Shown here piece by piece: positions 18,597 through 26,562 of a stretch of DNA of 64,000 nt. The stretch covers positions 38,596 through 102,595 of the forward strand of contig JAJTHN010000017.1 of NCBI GenBank assembly GCA_021297895.1. Reading direction: 5' to 3'. A program made the translations under genes and the position numbers. Position 1 is the first letter of the stretch. Each line of letters opens with the position of its first letter. Source of the DNA: Phycisphaeraceae bacterium (lineage in GTDB: Bacteria; Planctomycetota; Phycisphaerae; Phycisphaerales; UBA1924). Below the pieces are notes generated by a model that had not been told where the DNA came from, did no database searches, and worked only from the letters and a program-made list of their open reading frames with translations.

Positions 18597-19733
18597 TCAA
18601 GCCGGCGTTGTGCGGATGGACGGTGGGCGGAGCGACACCTGCCGAGCCCGCTCGTCGGCCGCGGTCACCCACGTGTGGATCTTCACTTCCGGGTTTGCGT
18701 CCCCCGACAGCATGTGGGCCGGATGTTGATGGGGAAGCACGCCGTGCCAGAGTTGAAGCAGTTCGAAGCGCGAGTTCACGCCCATCGCGGCGTAGATCGA
18801 CTTGATGTGGTCATGCACCGTATGGACGCTTCGGTGAATCCTCTGAGCGATCGCGCGTTCTTTGAGCCCCTCGATCATGAGTTCGAAGATTCGCTGTTGT
18901 GAAGTCGATGCCCGAGCCAGCATCGCGTTTCGCCTGGCCATGGGCCTGCCAACCTGCTGCGCATAGGCCCGTGCGATCGATGGGCCTATGGCCTTGAGCA
19001 GCATCCGCACGCGTTCCATCGTCGCGGCGGCGTCGGCTGAAGGGACACCGGAGCCCGACCCGGCGCGATCAGGACCGAAGACCTCGGGAAGGTCCACCTG
19101 CACGATCATCCAGCGCCCCGCGCGTTCGCTGGTCTCCGGAGTACACAGCCTGCAGAAGGGCCCGAGTCTTGCTTCACGTCGGAACGCCGCGTACGGCGTG
19201 AGCGCGAACTCCGCGGGGCTCATGATGTCCTCGAGCAGCCATGCCCCGCTGCGCGGTGATCCGTTGCGCGGCCGCCAGCCGCGAGGAAGGTCATCGCTCG
19301 CGCCGCCTCGGGCCAGATCTTCGCCGATACGAGTCGCGATGGGGCCACTGGCGTAGCCGCATACGGCCGAGGCGAGCGGGTTCCACGTGGAACCCGGCGG
19401 GCTGGTCGCCATCGCGGCCTCGATGTGCCACACACTCACCCCAACCGCCGGCCTGACTGCCGGCACACACTCGAGCATCAGGTCGCGTATGCACGACGCG
19501 GCGAGCGTCATCCAGTGCCGCGCATCGGGCTCGCCGCCCGGCAACAACTTCACCATCGCCGACGCGACCGCGGCGACGGCCCCGAGGTCCCAGGATTCTC
19601 GACCCGCCGCGTCCGGCGCGGCCCGGTCCGGCCCCGAGCCGTGTCGCCACTCGTGGGAATCCGCACCGGCACTGTGCCAGTCGTGCCTCATCCCCGCGGC
19701 ATGGTCGCGGTCATTCGACGAGAATCTGTCCAT
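18597..19733 (-). CDS. LuxR-type helix-turn-helix regulator
   Basis: A 378-aa regulator. The C-terminal part (about residues 275-335) is a LuxR/GerE HTH: QQRIFELMIEGLKERAIAQR, then HRSVHTVHDHIKSIYAAMGV. The N-terminal 270 residues look like a GAF-type sensory region with no identified ligand. The start at 19733 (MDRFSSND) lies 4 nt after the stop of the 99-aa gene upstream on the same strand, so the two are probably co-translated. It is convergent with the terminase gene. It likely controls neighbouring regulatory genes, but its targets cannot be read. Confidence 0.78.
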   Translation of the reverse strand: MDRFSSNDRDHAAGMRHDWHSAGADSHEWRHGSGPDRAAPDAAGRESWDLGAVAAVASAMVKLLPGGEPDARHWMTLAASCIRDLMLECVPAVRPAVGVSVWHIEAAMATSPPGSTWNPLASAVCGYASGPIATRIGEDLARGGASDDLPRGWRPRNGSPRSGAWLLEDIMSPAEFALTPYAAFRREARLGPFCRLCTPETSERAGRWMIVQVDLPEVFGPDRAGSGSGVPSADAAATMERVRMLLKAIGPSIARAYAQQVGRPMARRNAMLARASTSQQRIFELMIEGLKERAIAQRIHRSVHTVHDHIKSIYAAMGVNSRFELLQLWHGVLPHQHPAHMLSGDANPEVKIHTWVTAADERARQVSLRPPSIRTTPA

Positions 19734-19737
19734 GGGC

Positions 19738-20037
19738 TCACGGCTTGATCGCGTTGCGGATCGCCGCAACGAGATTGATCAGGTTCTGATTCGTGGTCGG
19801 ATCGAGGTTGTTGTCCGGGCTCTTGAGGTGATTGTCGATCGCATCCAGGAGCAGGAGTAATCGTGCCGCGTCCACCGGGTTACTGACGTCGGGTGGCCCC
19901 ATGGCATTGAACACCCCCGTCATGAACGCCACCAAGTCGTGCGCAATCGGCTTGGGTGGCAGATCCGCGCAGTCGCCGTTGTAGAACTTGTACAGACGGC
20001 AAATCAGGTCCCAGAGTTCCTGTTCCCACGTGGGCAT
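19738..20037 (-). CDS. Hypothetical 99-aa acidic protein upstream of LuxR regulator
   Basis: A small soluble helical protein rich in Asp, Asn and Leu (LLLLLDAIDNHL near the middle). No family recognised. AAGGA about 7 nt upstream supports the ATG at 20037. It shares an operon with the LuxR-type gene and is divergent from the sigma factor-kinase pair, so it may belong to the same signalling unit. No signal peptide or membrane segment. Confidence 0.65.
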   Translation of the reverse strand: MPTWEQELWDLICRLYKFYNGDCADLPPKPIAHDLVAFMTGVFNAMGPPDVSNPVDAARLLLLLDAIDNHLKSPDNNLDPTTNQNLINLVAAIRNAIKP

Positions 20038-20110
20038 CTTCGTCCTTTCTTATGAGCACCGCGCTCACATATCCTCTTCCCCGTTCAGAGACGCTCCGGA
20101 GTGTCCGAGT

Positions 20111-20707
20111 GTGAGCAGCGGCGACGAAAAATCTGAGCACTCGCGACCCGCGTTCGGGTTGCATTCGGACCGACGCGAGCATCTCGCCCATCTTCTCATG
20201 AACCATCTCCCGGTTCTCGAAAGGGTGGCTCAGCGCAAACTCACCAACCGGACTCGAAGCGTCCATGACGGGGCCGATGTCGCATCCTCAGTGCTGCGAC
20301 GAATCGACCGGCTCGCCCTGGAGGGGCGGCTGACCGGGATGACCGATGATCAGGTCGTCGCCTTTGCCGTCACCATCGCCAGCAATCAGGCCATTTCCCG
20401 AACGCGTTCCATGGAGCGCCTGGCCACCCATCTCGGCGAGGACGGGGAGTACGCCCGACTGCTGCATGAGCGCCTTGTCCGGCTTCATGATGATGAGGAG
20501 GCGACGATGCTCCTCTGCCGCATCGCGCTGGGCATTGAAGACACCGCATCGCGTCAGCTCTTTCTCCTTCGCTGGAAGGGCCTGAGCTTCCCGATCATCG
20601 CCCAATTGCTGCGGATCACCCCGGAAGCCGCGCGGCAGCGATGGTCGGCGCTCCGGAAGATCCTCGAGGCTCGACTGCGCGGAGGGGAATTCGATGAGAG
20701 GCTTTGA
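20111..20707 (+). CDS. ECF-like sigma-70 factor
   Basis: A 198-aa sigma-70 family protein of ECF size. The C-terminal region 4 HTH reads FLLRWKGLSFPIIAQLLRIT then PEAARQRWSALRKIL. The upstream VVAFAVTIASNQAISRTRS resembles region 2. A GTG at 20111 with CGGAG about 10 nt upstream was preferred to an ATG at 19988, which would run into the divergent gene. It overlaps the start of the Ser/Thr kinase by 14 nt. Paired sigma factor and kinase genes are common in planctomycetes and suggest phosphorylation-dependent control. Confidence 0.82.
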   Translation: MSSGDEKSEHSRPAFGLHSDRREHLAHLLMNHLPVLERVAQRKLTNRTRSVHDGADVASSVLRRIDRLALEGRLTGMTDDQVVAFAVTIASNQAISRTRSMERLATHLGEDGEYARLLHERLVRLHDDEEATMLLCRIALGIEDTASRQLFLLRWKGLSFPIIAQLLRITPEAARQRWSALRKILEARLRGGEFDERL

Positions 20708-22346
20708 ATCCCGCTGGCTGAGCACGCAGGCGGACATCGCATGGCTCAACAGCGAGGTCCCTTATGACTGCCCGGGCCCGGTCGACACCCAGGGGCGGTG
20801 GCAACTCCATGACCTCGTCGCGGTCGGACCTCGAAGCTGGGTCTACATCGCCCACGATACCCGGCTCTCAACACCGACCTACAAAGCGCGCGTCGTCGTC
20901 AAGATCAGCCGCGAACCCGGCGGGCGGGAGGCCGAGCTCAGTCGCCAGATCGAGCATCCGGATGTTCCCGCCGTCCTGGACCGAGGGATCACCGATCTCG
21001 GTCACGCGTACATCGTGCTGGAGCTGATCGAGGGCCAGGGCCTGGACACCATCCCGGTCCCGTGGGAGCGCTCTCTTACCGTCCGGTTTGTCGCTCGCCT
21101 GGGGCGGATCATCGAGGCCGCGCACGCAAGGGGAATCGTTCACTGCGACCTCAAGCCCGACAATGTTCGCGTGGGCACCGACGGAAGGCCCGTCCTGATC
21201 GACTTCGATCTCGCCGCGTTGTCGCAGGGCGACTCCGGCGAGCCGAGTCGGGGCAACCTCGGGTACATGTCTCCGGAGCAGTTCCGAGGCGACATCGATG
21301 CGATCTCTCCGCAGGCCGATGTGTACGGACTCGGCGGACTGCTAACCTATCTCCTCACGGGCCAGCCGGTCAACGGTCGCGACGCCGATGAGGCCCGCGC
21401 CAATCTGGCGGCCGCACGACCGTGGGCGGCGAGTGTCGGCGAGAACGCGCTGAACCTGATCATCCGCCGCGCCGTCGCTGTCAGGACCGCCGAGCGGTAT
21501 CGCTCGGTTTCGGACTTCGTGGGTGATCTCGAGCGCTGGCAGAGCAAGTTGCCGATTGCGTGGCAGAACCCCCCGCTGCACCATCGCGTCAGGCTCTGGG
21601 TACGGCGACGTCCCGGAGCCGCGACCGCCGCGGCGGCTTCGATGCTGCTCGCGAGCGGTGTCATCGCCGCGGCGTTTGCCTGGCAGAACATCCGCGCCGA
21701 AGCCCGGGCCGAATCGATCAGGCTCAACGCCAAGTTCGAGGCCGATCGGATCGCGATGGAGGCCCGGAAGGAGGCGGACCTCCTGTGGCAGGTGAATCAA
21801 CGCTCACAGGCCGAGATCGAGCGTCTGCACAGCGCGGGCCGGGCCCAGATCCTGTTGTTCGCAAACTCGATGTTCTCCCGCTCCGCAAGCGGACAGGGTG
21901 AGCAGTACCTGCCCATGCTCAACTTGCTCCGGATGGTCTCGGACTATGCGCTCCTCGAGGCCAGCGGCAGGCCGCAGTTGCTCAAGGAGCGCCTCGCAAC
22001 GCTCGAGAAGATGGAGGCGCGGGCACGGGAGCTCGGACAGTCCGACTCGGTCGCTCAACTCCTGACACGCATCGGAATCTGTGAGTTTCTCATACGCGAC
22101 GGTCGATCGAACGAGGCGCTCGAGCGCCTCCGTGCGCTCCGTGCCGATTGGCAGGAGCGTCTCTCGACGAATGATCCGCTCAACGCGGTCCTCGATGCCA
22201 TCGAGCTCTCGGCTCGTTTGGGCGTCGGCCAGCCGGTCGATGCTGAAACGCTGCGGCGTTGCCACGAAGCCCTTCAGCGTTCCGATGCTCCCACGATCTA
22301 TTCGAAGATCCTGAGCGATGCGGAGAAGGCCTTCTCGCGACCGTGA
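20694..22346 (+). CDS. Membrane Ser/Thr protein kinase coupled to ECF sigma factor
   Basis: Hanks-type kinase of 550 aa. The ATP-binding lysine is in ARVVVKIS, the catalytic loop is HCDLKPDN near residue 149, the metal-binding motif is IDFDLA (DFD instead of DFG), and the activation segment ends GYMSPEQF. A single membrane helix (AATAAAASMLLASGVIAAAF) lies near residues 305-327. A charged coiled coil and a helical, TPR-like C-terminal region follow and should lie outside the membrane. The start overlaps the sigma factor gene. It probably senses an envelope signal and acts on the sigma factor or its partner; that link is inference. Confidence 0.88.
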   Translation: MRGFESRWLSTQADIAWLNSEVPYDCPGPVDTQGRWQLHDLVAVGPRSWVYIAHDTRLSTPTYKARVVVKISREPGGREAELSRQIEHPDVPAVLDRGITDLGHAYIVLELIEGQGLDTIPVPWERSLTVRFVARLGRIIEAAHARGIVHCDLKPDNVRVGTDGRPVLIDFDLAALSQGDSGEPSRGNLGYMSPEQFRGDIDAISPQADVYGLGGLLTYLLTGQPVNGRDADEARANLAAARPWAASVGENALNLIIRRAVAVRTAERYRSVSDFVGDLERWQSKLPIAWQNPPLHHRVRLWVRRRPGAATAAAASMLLASGVIAAAFAWQNIRAEARAESIRLNAKFEADRIAMEARKEADLLWQVNQRSQAEIERLHSAGRAQILLFANSMFSRSASGQGEQYLPMLNLLRMVSDYALLEASGRPQLLKERLATLEKMEARARELGQSDSVAQLLTRIGICEFLIRDGRSNEALERLRALRADWQERLSTNDPLNAVLDAIELSARLGVGQPVDAETLRRCHEALQRSDAPTIYSKILSDAEKAFSRP

Positions 22347-22396
22347 TCGCGATCCGCGCGCACGCCTGATGCGGGTGATTCTTCATCTCGCCACGC

Positions 22397-23338
22397 TCAG
22401 GCAAGCGGCTCGCACGCCCGCGCCAGTTCTGCCGCGGCGTTCGGCGTGCTCAGGTCAACCCGCACGGTCACTCCGCGCTCGTGATCGCTGTTGAGAATCA
22501 GCGTGTTGGGCTCCAGCAGCGTGCAGCCGTCCGGCGCCTTCTCATGCCCCAGGATGAAGGTCCCCGCGTTCATCGATGTGCCCAGCGCCGTCAGGTCGGC
22601 GGCACGGTGCCCGCGGCCCCAGACGATCAGCGACGCCGAGCCCCGCCGCGGGGCATAGTCCTCGTCGATCAGCGGTCGATCCATCACGGCCGGGTCGAAC
22701 CGGTCCATGAGTTCCGGCGATGGCAGGCTGTGCAGGCAGAGCAGATCGCGCCCGCCCGCGCCGGCACCGCGAACGCGCAGCGCAACGGGCATGGAACGCA
22801 CGAACGAGCCGATCGCCGCGTCGATGCGCGGCGAGTCCGCGCCGAACACGCGGCGGACACCGTCGTTGAACAGTTGCACCACCGGCACGCCGTCCTTGAC
22901 GATCCCCGCGCCGGCGATCTGGCTGAGCTCGTGGTTGGCAAGCAGCGTGTGAACGTGATCCGGGAACAGCGCCTTGAGGTTCGCCACGCGGGCCAGCGCG
23001 CGGTACGAAAGGTCCAGACCATCGACGAGGTTCTCGCCGTGGATGACCTCGTGCAGCGTCAGGTGCGCCGCGGGGGGCTCGTCCGGTTCGGTCATTCCCG
23101 CGGCCTGCACGACGCGGGCCATGTGCACCGGGTTATCGTGCAGATCGCCCGTGGCGATGAGCCATCGATCGCCCGCCTGCTCGGCCCGCTCTCGCTGGTC
23201 CGGCGAAATCGGCCCGATCACATCGCACGAGCCCACGCGCACGCGCGAGGTCAGGTTCGCCCGCGCGCCGCGCTCCAGCGCGTCGATCACGCTGTCGGCG
23301 TCCATCAGGTTCAGATGCAGGCTCGCGTACACAGGCAC
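22397..23338 (-). CDS. Calcineurin-like metallophosphoesterase
   Basis: A 313-aa protein with the metallophosphatase signature elements IATGDLHDNP near residue 62, LLANHELS near 134, CLHSLPSP and LGHEKAPDG. These supply the metal-binding Asp, Asn and His residues. No signal peptide, so it probably acts in the cytoplasm on a phosphoester or protein substrate. Starts with GTG. It is followed on the same strand by nothing close; the kinase gene upstream ends 49 nt before its start, so a kinase-phosphatase pair in one transcript is possible. Confidence 0.83.
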   Translation of the reverse strand: MPVYASLHLNLMDADSVIDALERGARANLTSRVRVGSCDVIGPISPDQRERAEQAGDRWLIATGDLHDNPVHMARVVQAAGMTEPDEPPAAHLTLHEVIHGENLVDGLDLSYRALARVANLKALFPDHVHTLLANHELSQIAGAGIVKDGVPVVQLFNDGVRRVFGADSPRIDAAIGSFVRSMPVALRVRGAGAGGRDLLCLHSLPSPELMDRFDPAVMDRPLIDEDYAPRRGSASLIVWGRGHRAADLTALGTSMNAGTFILGHEKAPDGCTLLEPNTLILNSDHERGVTVRVDLSTPNAAAELARACEPLA

Positions 23339-23387
23339 CCCGGAGTAAGTCGCACGCCCGACGGCCCGCGCCGCCCGCCCCGCACAA

Positions 23388-24419
23388 TCAATCGTCCTCG
23401 TCGTCGTCCATTTCGCTGGGCGGACTCATGCCCGTTCTCGAGCCGCTGCTCTGACGCTGCGAGCCCTGGCGTCGCAGCGCCGCCTCGCCCTCGAGTTCCA
23501 GCACGATCTGGTGCAGCCGCTCGGCGACCTCCGCCATGTTCGCCGGGCGGTCGCTCGGCTCGATCTCGACACAGTCCATGATCAGCCGGTCGAAGCTCTC
23601 GGGCACGCGCGAGTTGTACTCGCGCGGGCGCTTGGGCTTGGCCATCATCGATTCATCGATGTGCCCCAGCAGCGACTCGTCGCTGCCCAGCGCCGTCGGC
23701 ACGTTCCGCCGCGTCAGCGTCCAGTACATCGTCGCGCCGAGGTTGTACACGTCGGTCTTCTCGGTGATCGGCTTGCGGTGAACCTGCTCGGGCGCGATGT
23801 AGTCCGGCGTGCCCTGGATCCGCTTCTTGATCGTGTTGACCGCGCAGCTCTGCCCGAGATCGATCACCTTCGCGAACCCGTCCGCGTCGGCGATGATGTT
23901 GTTCGGCTTCATGTCCGCGTGCACAAACCCGCGGCTGTGCATGTACGCCAGCGCCCGCGCCACCTGCTCGAAGATCTTCGCCGCCATCTCGAAGGTCCGC
24001 GGCGGCAGCTTCTCCAGTGGCTGGCCGTCGGCCAGTTCCATCAGCATCAAGAGTTCATCGGGCTTGCGCAGCAGCCCGGGACGCTTCTTGATCAGCTTGT
24101 GAACCTTGCGGATGTTCCGATGATCGAGCTTGCTCGCGATCGCGTACTCGCTCTCGGTCTGCTCCAGGAACCGCTCGTCCTTGTCCATGTGCTTAATGAC
24201 CTGCTTGAGCGCCCAGATCTGCTTGCTCGATGGGTCCTGCACCAAGTAGATCGCCGACGCCGCCCCGCGCCCGATCTCCGAAATCACCCGGTAGCCCTCC
24301 ACCGAGTCACCCACCTTGATCACTGTTCCCGGCAAGCCCACGTCCCTGGCCGATCCGGCCCGTTGCTGACCTTCGCTCCCGCAAAGCCCCCCGGCGGGAC
24401 CATCCCGCCCGGGATCCAT
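23388..24419 (-). CDS. Soluble Ser/Thr protein kinase
   Basis: A Hanks-type kinase, 343 aa from the ATG at 24419. Gly loop EIGRGAASAIY, lysine in WALKQV, catalytic loop HADMKPNN, metal motif IDLGQS (DLG) and GTPDYIAPEQ are all present. The tail is acidic (EMDDDEDD). There is no membrane segment. The N-terminal 32 residues look dispensable, and a GTG at 24323 (VIKVGDSVEGY) may be the true start. The metallophosphoesterase gene follows on the same strand and could reverse its action. Confidence 0.87.
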   Translation of the reverse strand: MDPGRDGPAGGLCGSEGQQRAGSARDVGLPGTVIKVGDSVEGYRVISEIGRGAASAIYLVQDPSSKQIWALKQVIKHMDKDERFLEQTESEYAIASKLDHRNIRKVHKLIKKRPGLLRKPDELLMLMELADGQPLEKLPPRTFEMAAKIFEQVARALAYMHSRGFVHADMKPNNIIADADGFAKVIDLGQSCAVNTIKKRIQGTPDYIAPEQVHRKPITEKTDVYNLGATMYWTLTRRNVPTALGSDESLLGHIDESMMAKPKRPREYNSRVPESFDRLIMDCVEIEPSDRPANMAEVAERLHQIVLELEGEAALRRQGSQRQSSGSRTGMSPPSEMDDDEDD

Positions 24420-24609
24420 CGTTCACCGTTCCCGATCACGGGCAGAACGCCGCGTGCTCCGAAAGAACATGGTCGGACAGCATACCCCGTCGCGTGACTC
24501 TCCGACACGCTCGGCCCGCCGGTTCCCGGCAGGTGAGTCGGGATATTCCGTCGGTTCCACGCAGACCCCGCGTTTCGGGCTTTCTGATCGCGGTGGAATC
24601 CCTGTCAAA

Positions 24610-24653
24610 TTGTTCCGAAAACACCGCCGCGACCGGGAGACCCGGTCGCGGCG
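24610..24653 (-). terminator. Rho-independent terminator after amidase-like gene
   Basis: A 13-bp perfect stem (24625-24637 with 24641-24653, loop AGA). On the minus strand it is followed by GTGTTTTCGG. It lies about 60 nt downstream of the amidase-like gene stop. Confidence 0.85.
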
Positions 24654-24715
24654 AAGGAGTGTCAGAGAATGCCGGAGACCGAACGCCGGTGACGAGGCCA
24701 ACCGGGGTCAGCGAA

Positions 24716-25387
24716 TCACCGCCCCAAGGACTCGCGCAGCCAAGCCTCGGGGAAGAGCTTGCCCGGTCCGGAGACCGGCGCGATGTCACGGGCCAGAACG
24801 ACCCTGTCGCGAGGGATCTTCAGTTCCGTGCACAGGGTCGAGATGAGGTGCTCGAGCCGGGCCAACTGAGCGGGCGTGAACTTCTGCCGGTTGCCATCGC
24901 CCACAAGGCAGATGCTGATCGCGTGCTGGTTGTACCACGGACCCTTGGCGCCGCCGGCGTGGGCGCCGGGGGCCTGATCCTGCCAGCGGTAGCCGACGTA
25001 CAGCTCGCCATCATCCATCTTGCGGCCGTTGCCGATGATGAAGTGGTGGCCAAGACCCTTGGAACCGCGGGACTGATGCTCGCGGGCGATGCTGTCGGCG
25101 TCGCTGACGCTCGACCCGGAGTGGTGGATCACGATCGCCTGCCAACGCTTGCGGTCGAGTTCCGTCGTCGTGCGGAAGATCGCCTCGATGCTCGAGGTGG
25201 TCGCAGCGGTCGCCAGCGGCGTGAGCGTGAAGCCGTCGGCACGCGGCGCGCTGCGGTCCATGATCAGCAGCAGGCCGCCCACACACGTCATGGACGCCAG
25301 AAGCGACATCCAAACCGTGCGAGAACGACGGGAAATCCCGCCAACGGCGGGTGTCTTCGATCGGGTTGAGCGGTGACGTCGAGCCAT
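24716..25387 (-). CDS. Amidase_2/PGRP-fold protein, probably without zinc site
   Basis: A 223-aa protein with a membrane anchor or uncleaved signal near residues 25-45 and then an N-acetylmuramoyl-alanine amidase/PGRP fold: IVIHHSGSS, GLGHHFIIGNG, GYRWQDQAPGAHAGG and HAISICLVGDGN. The last motif, normally G-H-R-D followed by C-P-G, reads VVLARDIAPVSGPGKLFP. The expected second zinc His and the Cys ligand are replaced by Ala and Gly, so it may bind peptidoglycan without cutting it. A terminator follows. It is located at or outside the inner membrane. Confidence 0.8.
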   Translation of the reverse strand: MARRHRSTRSKTPAVGGISRRSRTVWMSLLASMTCVGGLLLIMDRSAPRADGFTLTPLATAATTSSIEAIFRTTTELDRKRWQAIVIHHSGSSVSDADSIAREHQSRGSKGLGHHFIIGNGRKMDDGELYVGYRWQDQAPGAHAGGAKGPWYNQHAISICLVGDGNRQKFTPAQLARLEHLISTLCTELKIPRDRVVLARDIAPVSGPGKLFPEAWLRESLGR

Positions 25388-25717
25388 AGAGGCGATTACC
25401 CCACTGCGAGTGTGCTATACGAATCGGGTGGGGCGGTCGGATTCCTTGCGAAAACACACAAACTTCTGCGAGCGAACTTCCGCGAACCTTCCGGCATCCG
25501 TCGCGATCATCCTAGCAGCGGGCCTTCCCGACGGCCTGCTCCCTGACGGATCCAAACTCCACCGGTGCGAGCGCTCATCGCTCCACACCATCCCTTGTGG
25601 TTCCAAGAACCACACTCCCGCCCGGGCATCACCCGTTCAGGCTCTTTGTGTCATCGGCCCGATTCCGGGCATTCTTTGCGCCCACGCAGCATCGCCCGCA
25701 GATTTTCCGCCGAGCGA
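25388..25717. other. Gap between lipoprotein and amidase-like gene
   Basis: No gene found. It holds the presumed amidase promoter region (a GTATAGC patch near 25413 on the minus strand) and an 8-bp hairpin TGTGGTTC/GAACCACA at 25596-25614 without a T run. The hairpin may be part of the 3' end of the lipoprotein transcript. Confidence 0.35.
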
Positions 25718-25984
25718 TCACTCCTTGGGCATCAAACGTCCGCGAACATTCGGCTTGAACCGACCGAACTCGTCCTCAACCACCTGCGGCGCGACCTGCC
25801 CGCGTACGCCGTCGTAGCGGTCGAAGGGCGTCCGCTCTTCCGTCCGCGAAAGCAGCGGCTTCGCGCAGCCGGCCAACAACCCGGCCAACAACCCGGACAG
25901 AGTCAGTGCCAGCACCGCGGCCGTGGATGCGGTGTGCGGGCGGCGGGTCGGTCGCTGCGTCGTCGATTCGATGCGGGGATTCAT
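25718..25984 (-). CDS. Small lipoprotein
   Basis: An 88-aa protein with a basic N-terminus, a hydrophobic stretch and the lipobox GLLAGC at about residues 35-40. It should be lipid-modified on Cys and anchored in a membrane. The short mature part is charged with no recognised domain. The ATG at 25984 is used; a GTG three bases earlier is possible. A TACGCT box ends 7 nt before the ATG. No partner is evident. Confidence 0.7.
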   Translation of the reverse strand: MNPRIESTTQRPTRRPHTASTAAVLALTLSGLLAGLLAGCAKPLLSRTEERTPFDRYDGVRGQVAPQVVEDEFGRFKPNVRGRLMPKE

Positions 25985-25991
25985 CACCCCG

Positions 25992-25997
25992 AGCGTA
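25992..25997 (-). promoter_or_regulatory. -10-like box TACGCT before lipoprotein
   Basis: TACGCT on the minus strand, 7 nt from the ATG at 25984 and with no Shine-Dalgarno. One of the leaderless-type starts. Confidence 0.4.
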
Positions 25998-26002
25998 CGC
26001 GA

Positions 26003-26521
26003 TCACCCGACGCCGCGTCCCGCCAACCGCCCCTGTGAATCAAGCGTGATCACCCCATCGCGCAGCCCCTGATCAATGCCCAGATACACCGCCGCACAGA
26101 CCGCCGTCGCCAGGTTCAGCGACCGCTCGTTGGGGAGCATGGGCAGCGTGACCAGCGAATCCGGAAAGCGAGCGAGCAGATCGTCGGGCAAGCCGCGAGT
26201 CTCTTTGCCGAAGATCAGATGATCGCCGGGCCGGATCGTGCAGGTATCGCTCGTTAGCGCACGAGTGGTACGGGTGGTGAACAGCCACATCCGCCCAGGC
26301 CGCTGCTCCTGCAGATACGCGTCGAAACTCTCGTGCATCGCCGGCGCCAGCCGCGGCCAGTAGTCCAGCCCGGCCCGGCGGCAGGCCTTCTCGCTGACAT
26401 CGAACCCCAGCGGCTTGATCAGATGCAACGCGCACCCCGTCGCGACACACGTCCGCCCGATGTTGCCGGTGTTGTTCGGAATCTCCGGCTCGTGCAGCAC
26501 AATGTGGAAGAGGGGGTTCAC
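26003..26521 (-). CDS. trmL: tRNA (cytidine(34)-2'-O)-methyltransferase
   Basis: SPOUT methyltransferase that 2'-O-methylates the wobble base of leucine tRNAs using SAM. Motifs are NNTGNIGRTCVATG at the N-terminus, HLIFGKETRGLP in the middle and PMLPNERSLNLATA at the C-terminal knot. A GTG start at 26521 gives 172 aa, the expected size. A longer reading would overlap the peptidase gene. No Shine-Dalgarno; a TACCCT box lies 7 nt upstream. The peptidase stop is only 41 nt away, but the promoter box suggests separate transcription. Confidence 0.93.
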   Translation of the reverse strand: MNPLFHIVLHEPEIPNNTGNIGRTCVATGCALHLIKPLGFDVSEKACRRAGLDYWPRLAPAMHESFDAYLQEQRPGRMWLFTTRTTRALTSDTCTIRPGDHLIFGKETRGLPDDLLARFPDSLVTLPMLPNERSLNLATAVCAAVYLGIDQGLRDGVITLDSQGRLAGRGVG

Positions 26522-26528
26522 GCGAGCA

Positions 26529-26534
26529 AGGGTA
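26529..26534 (-). promoter_or_regulatory. -10-like box TACCCT before trmL
   Basis: TACCCT on the minus strand, 7 nt before the GTG start at 26521. It lies in the short gap after the peptidase gene and implies an independent leaderless transcript. Confidence 0.45.
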
Positions 26535-26562
26535 GTGAGGGGGGCGATGCCGCGCGCTCCGC

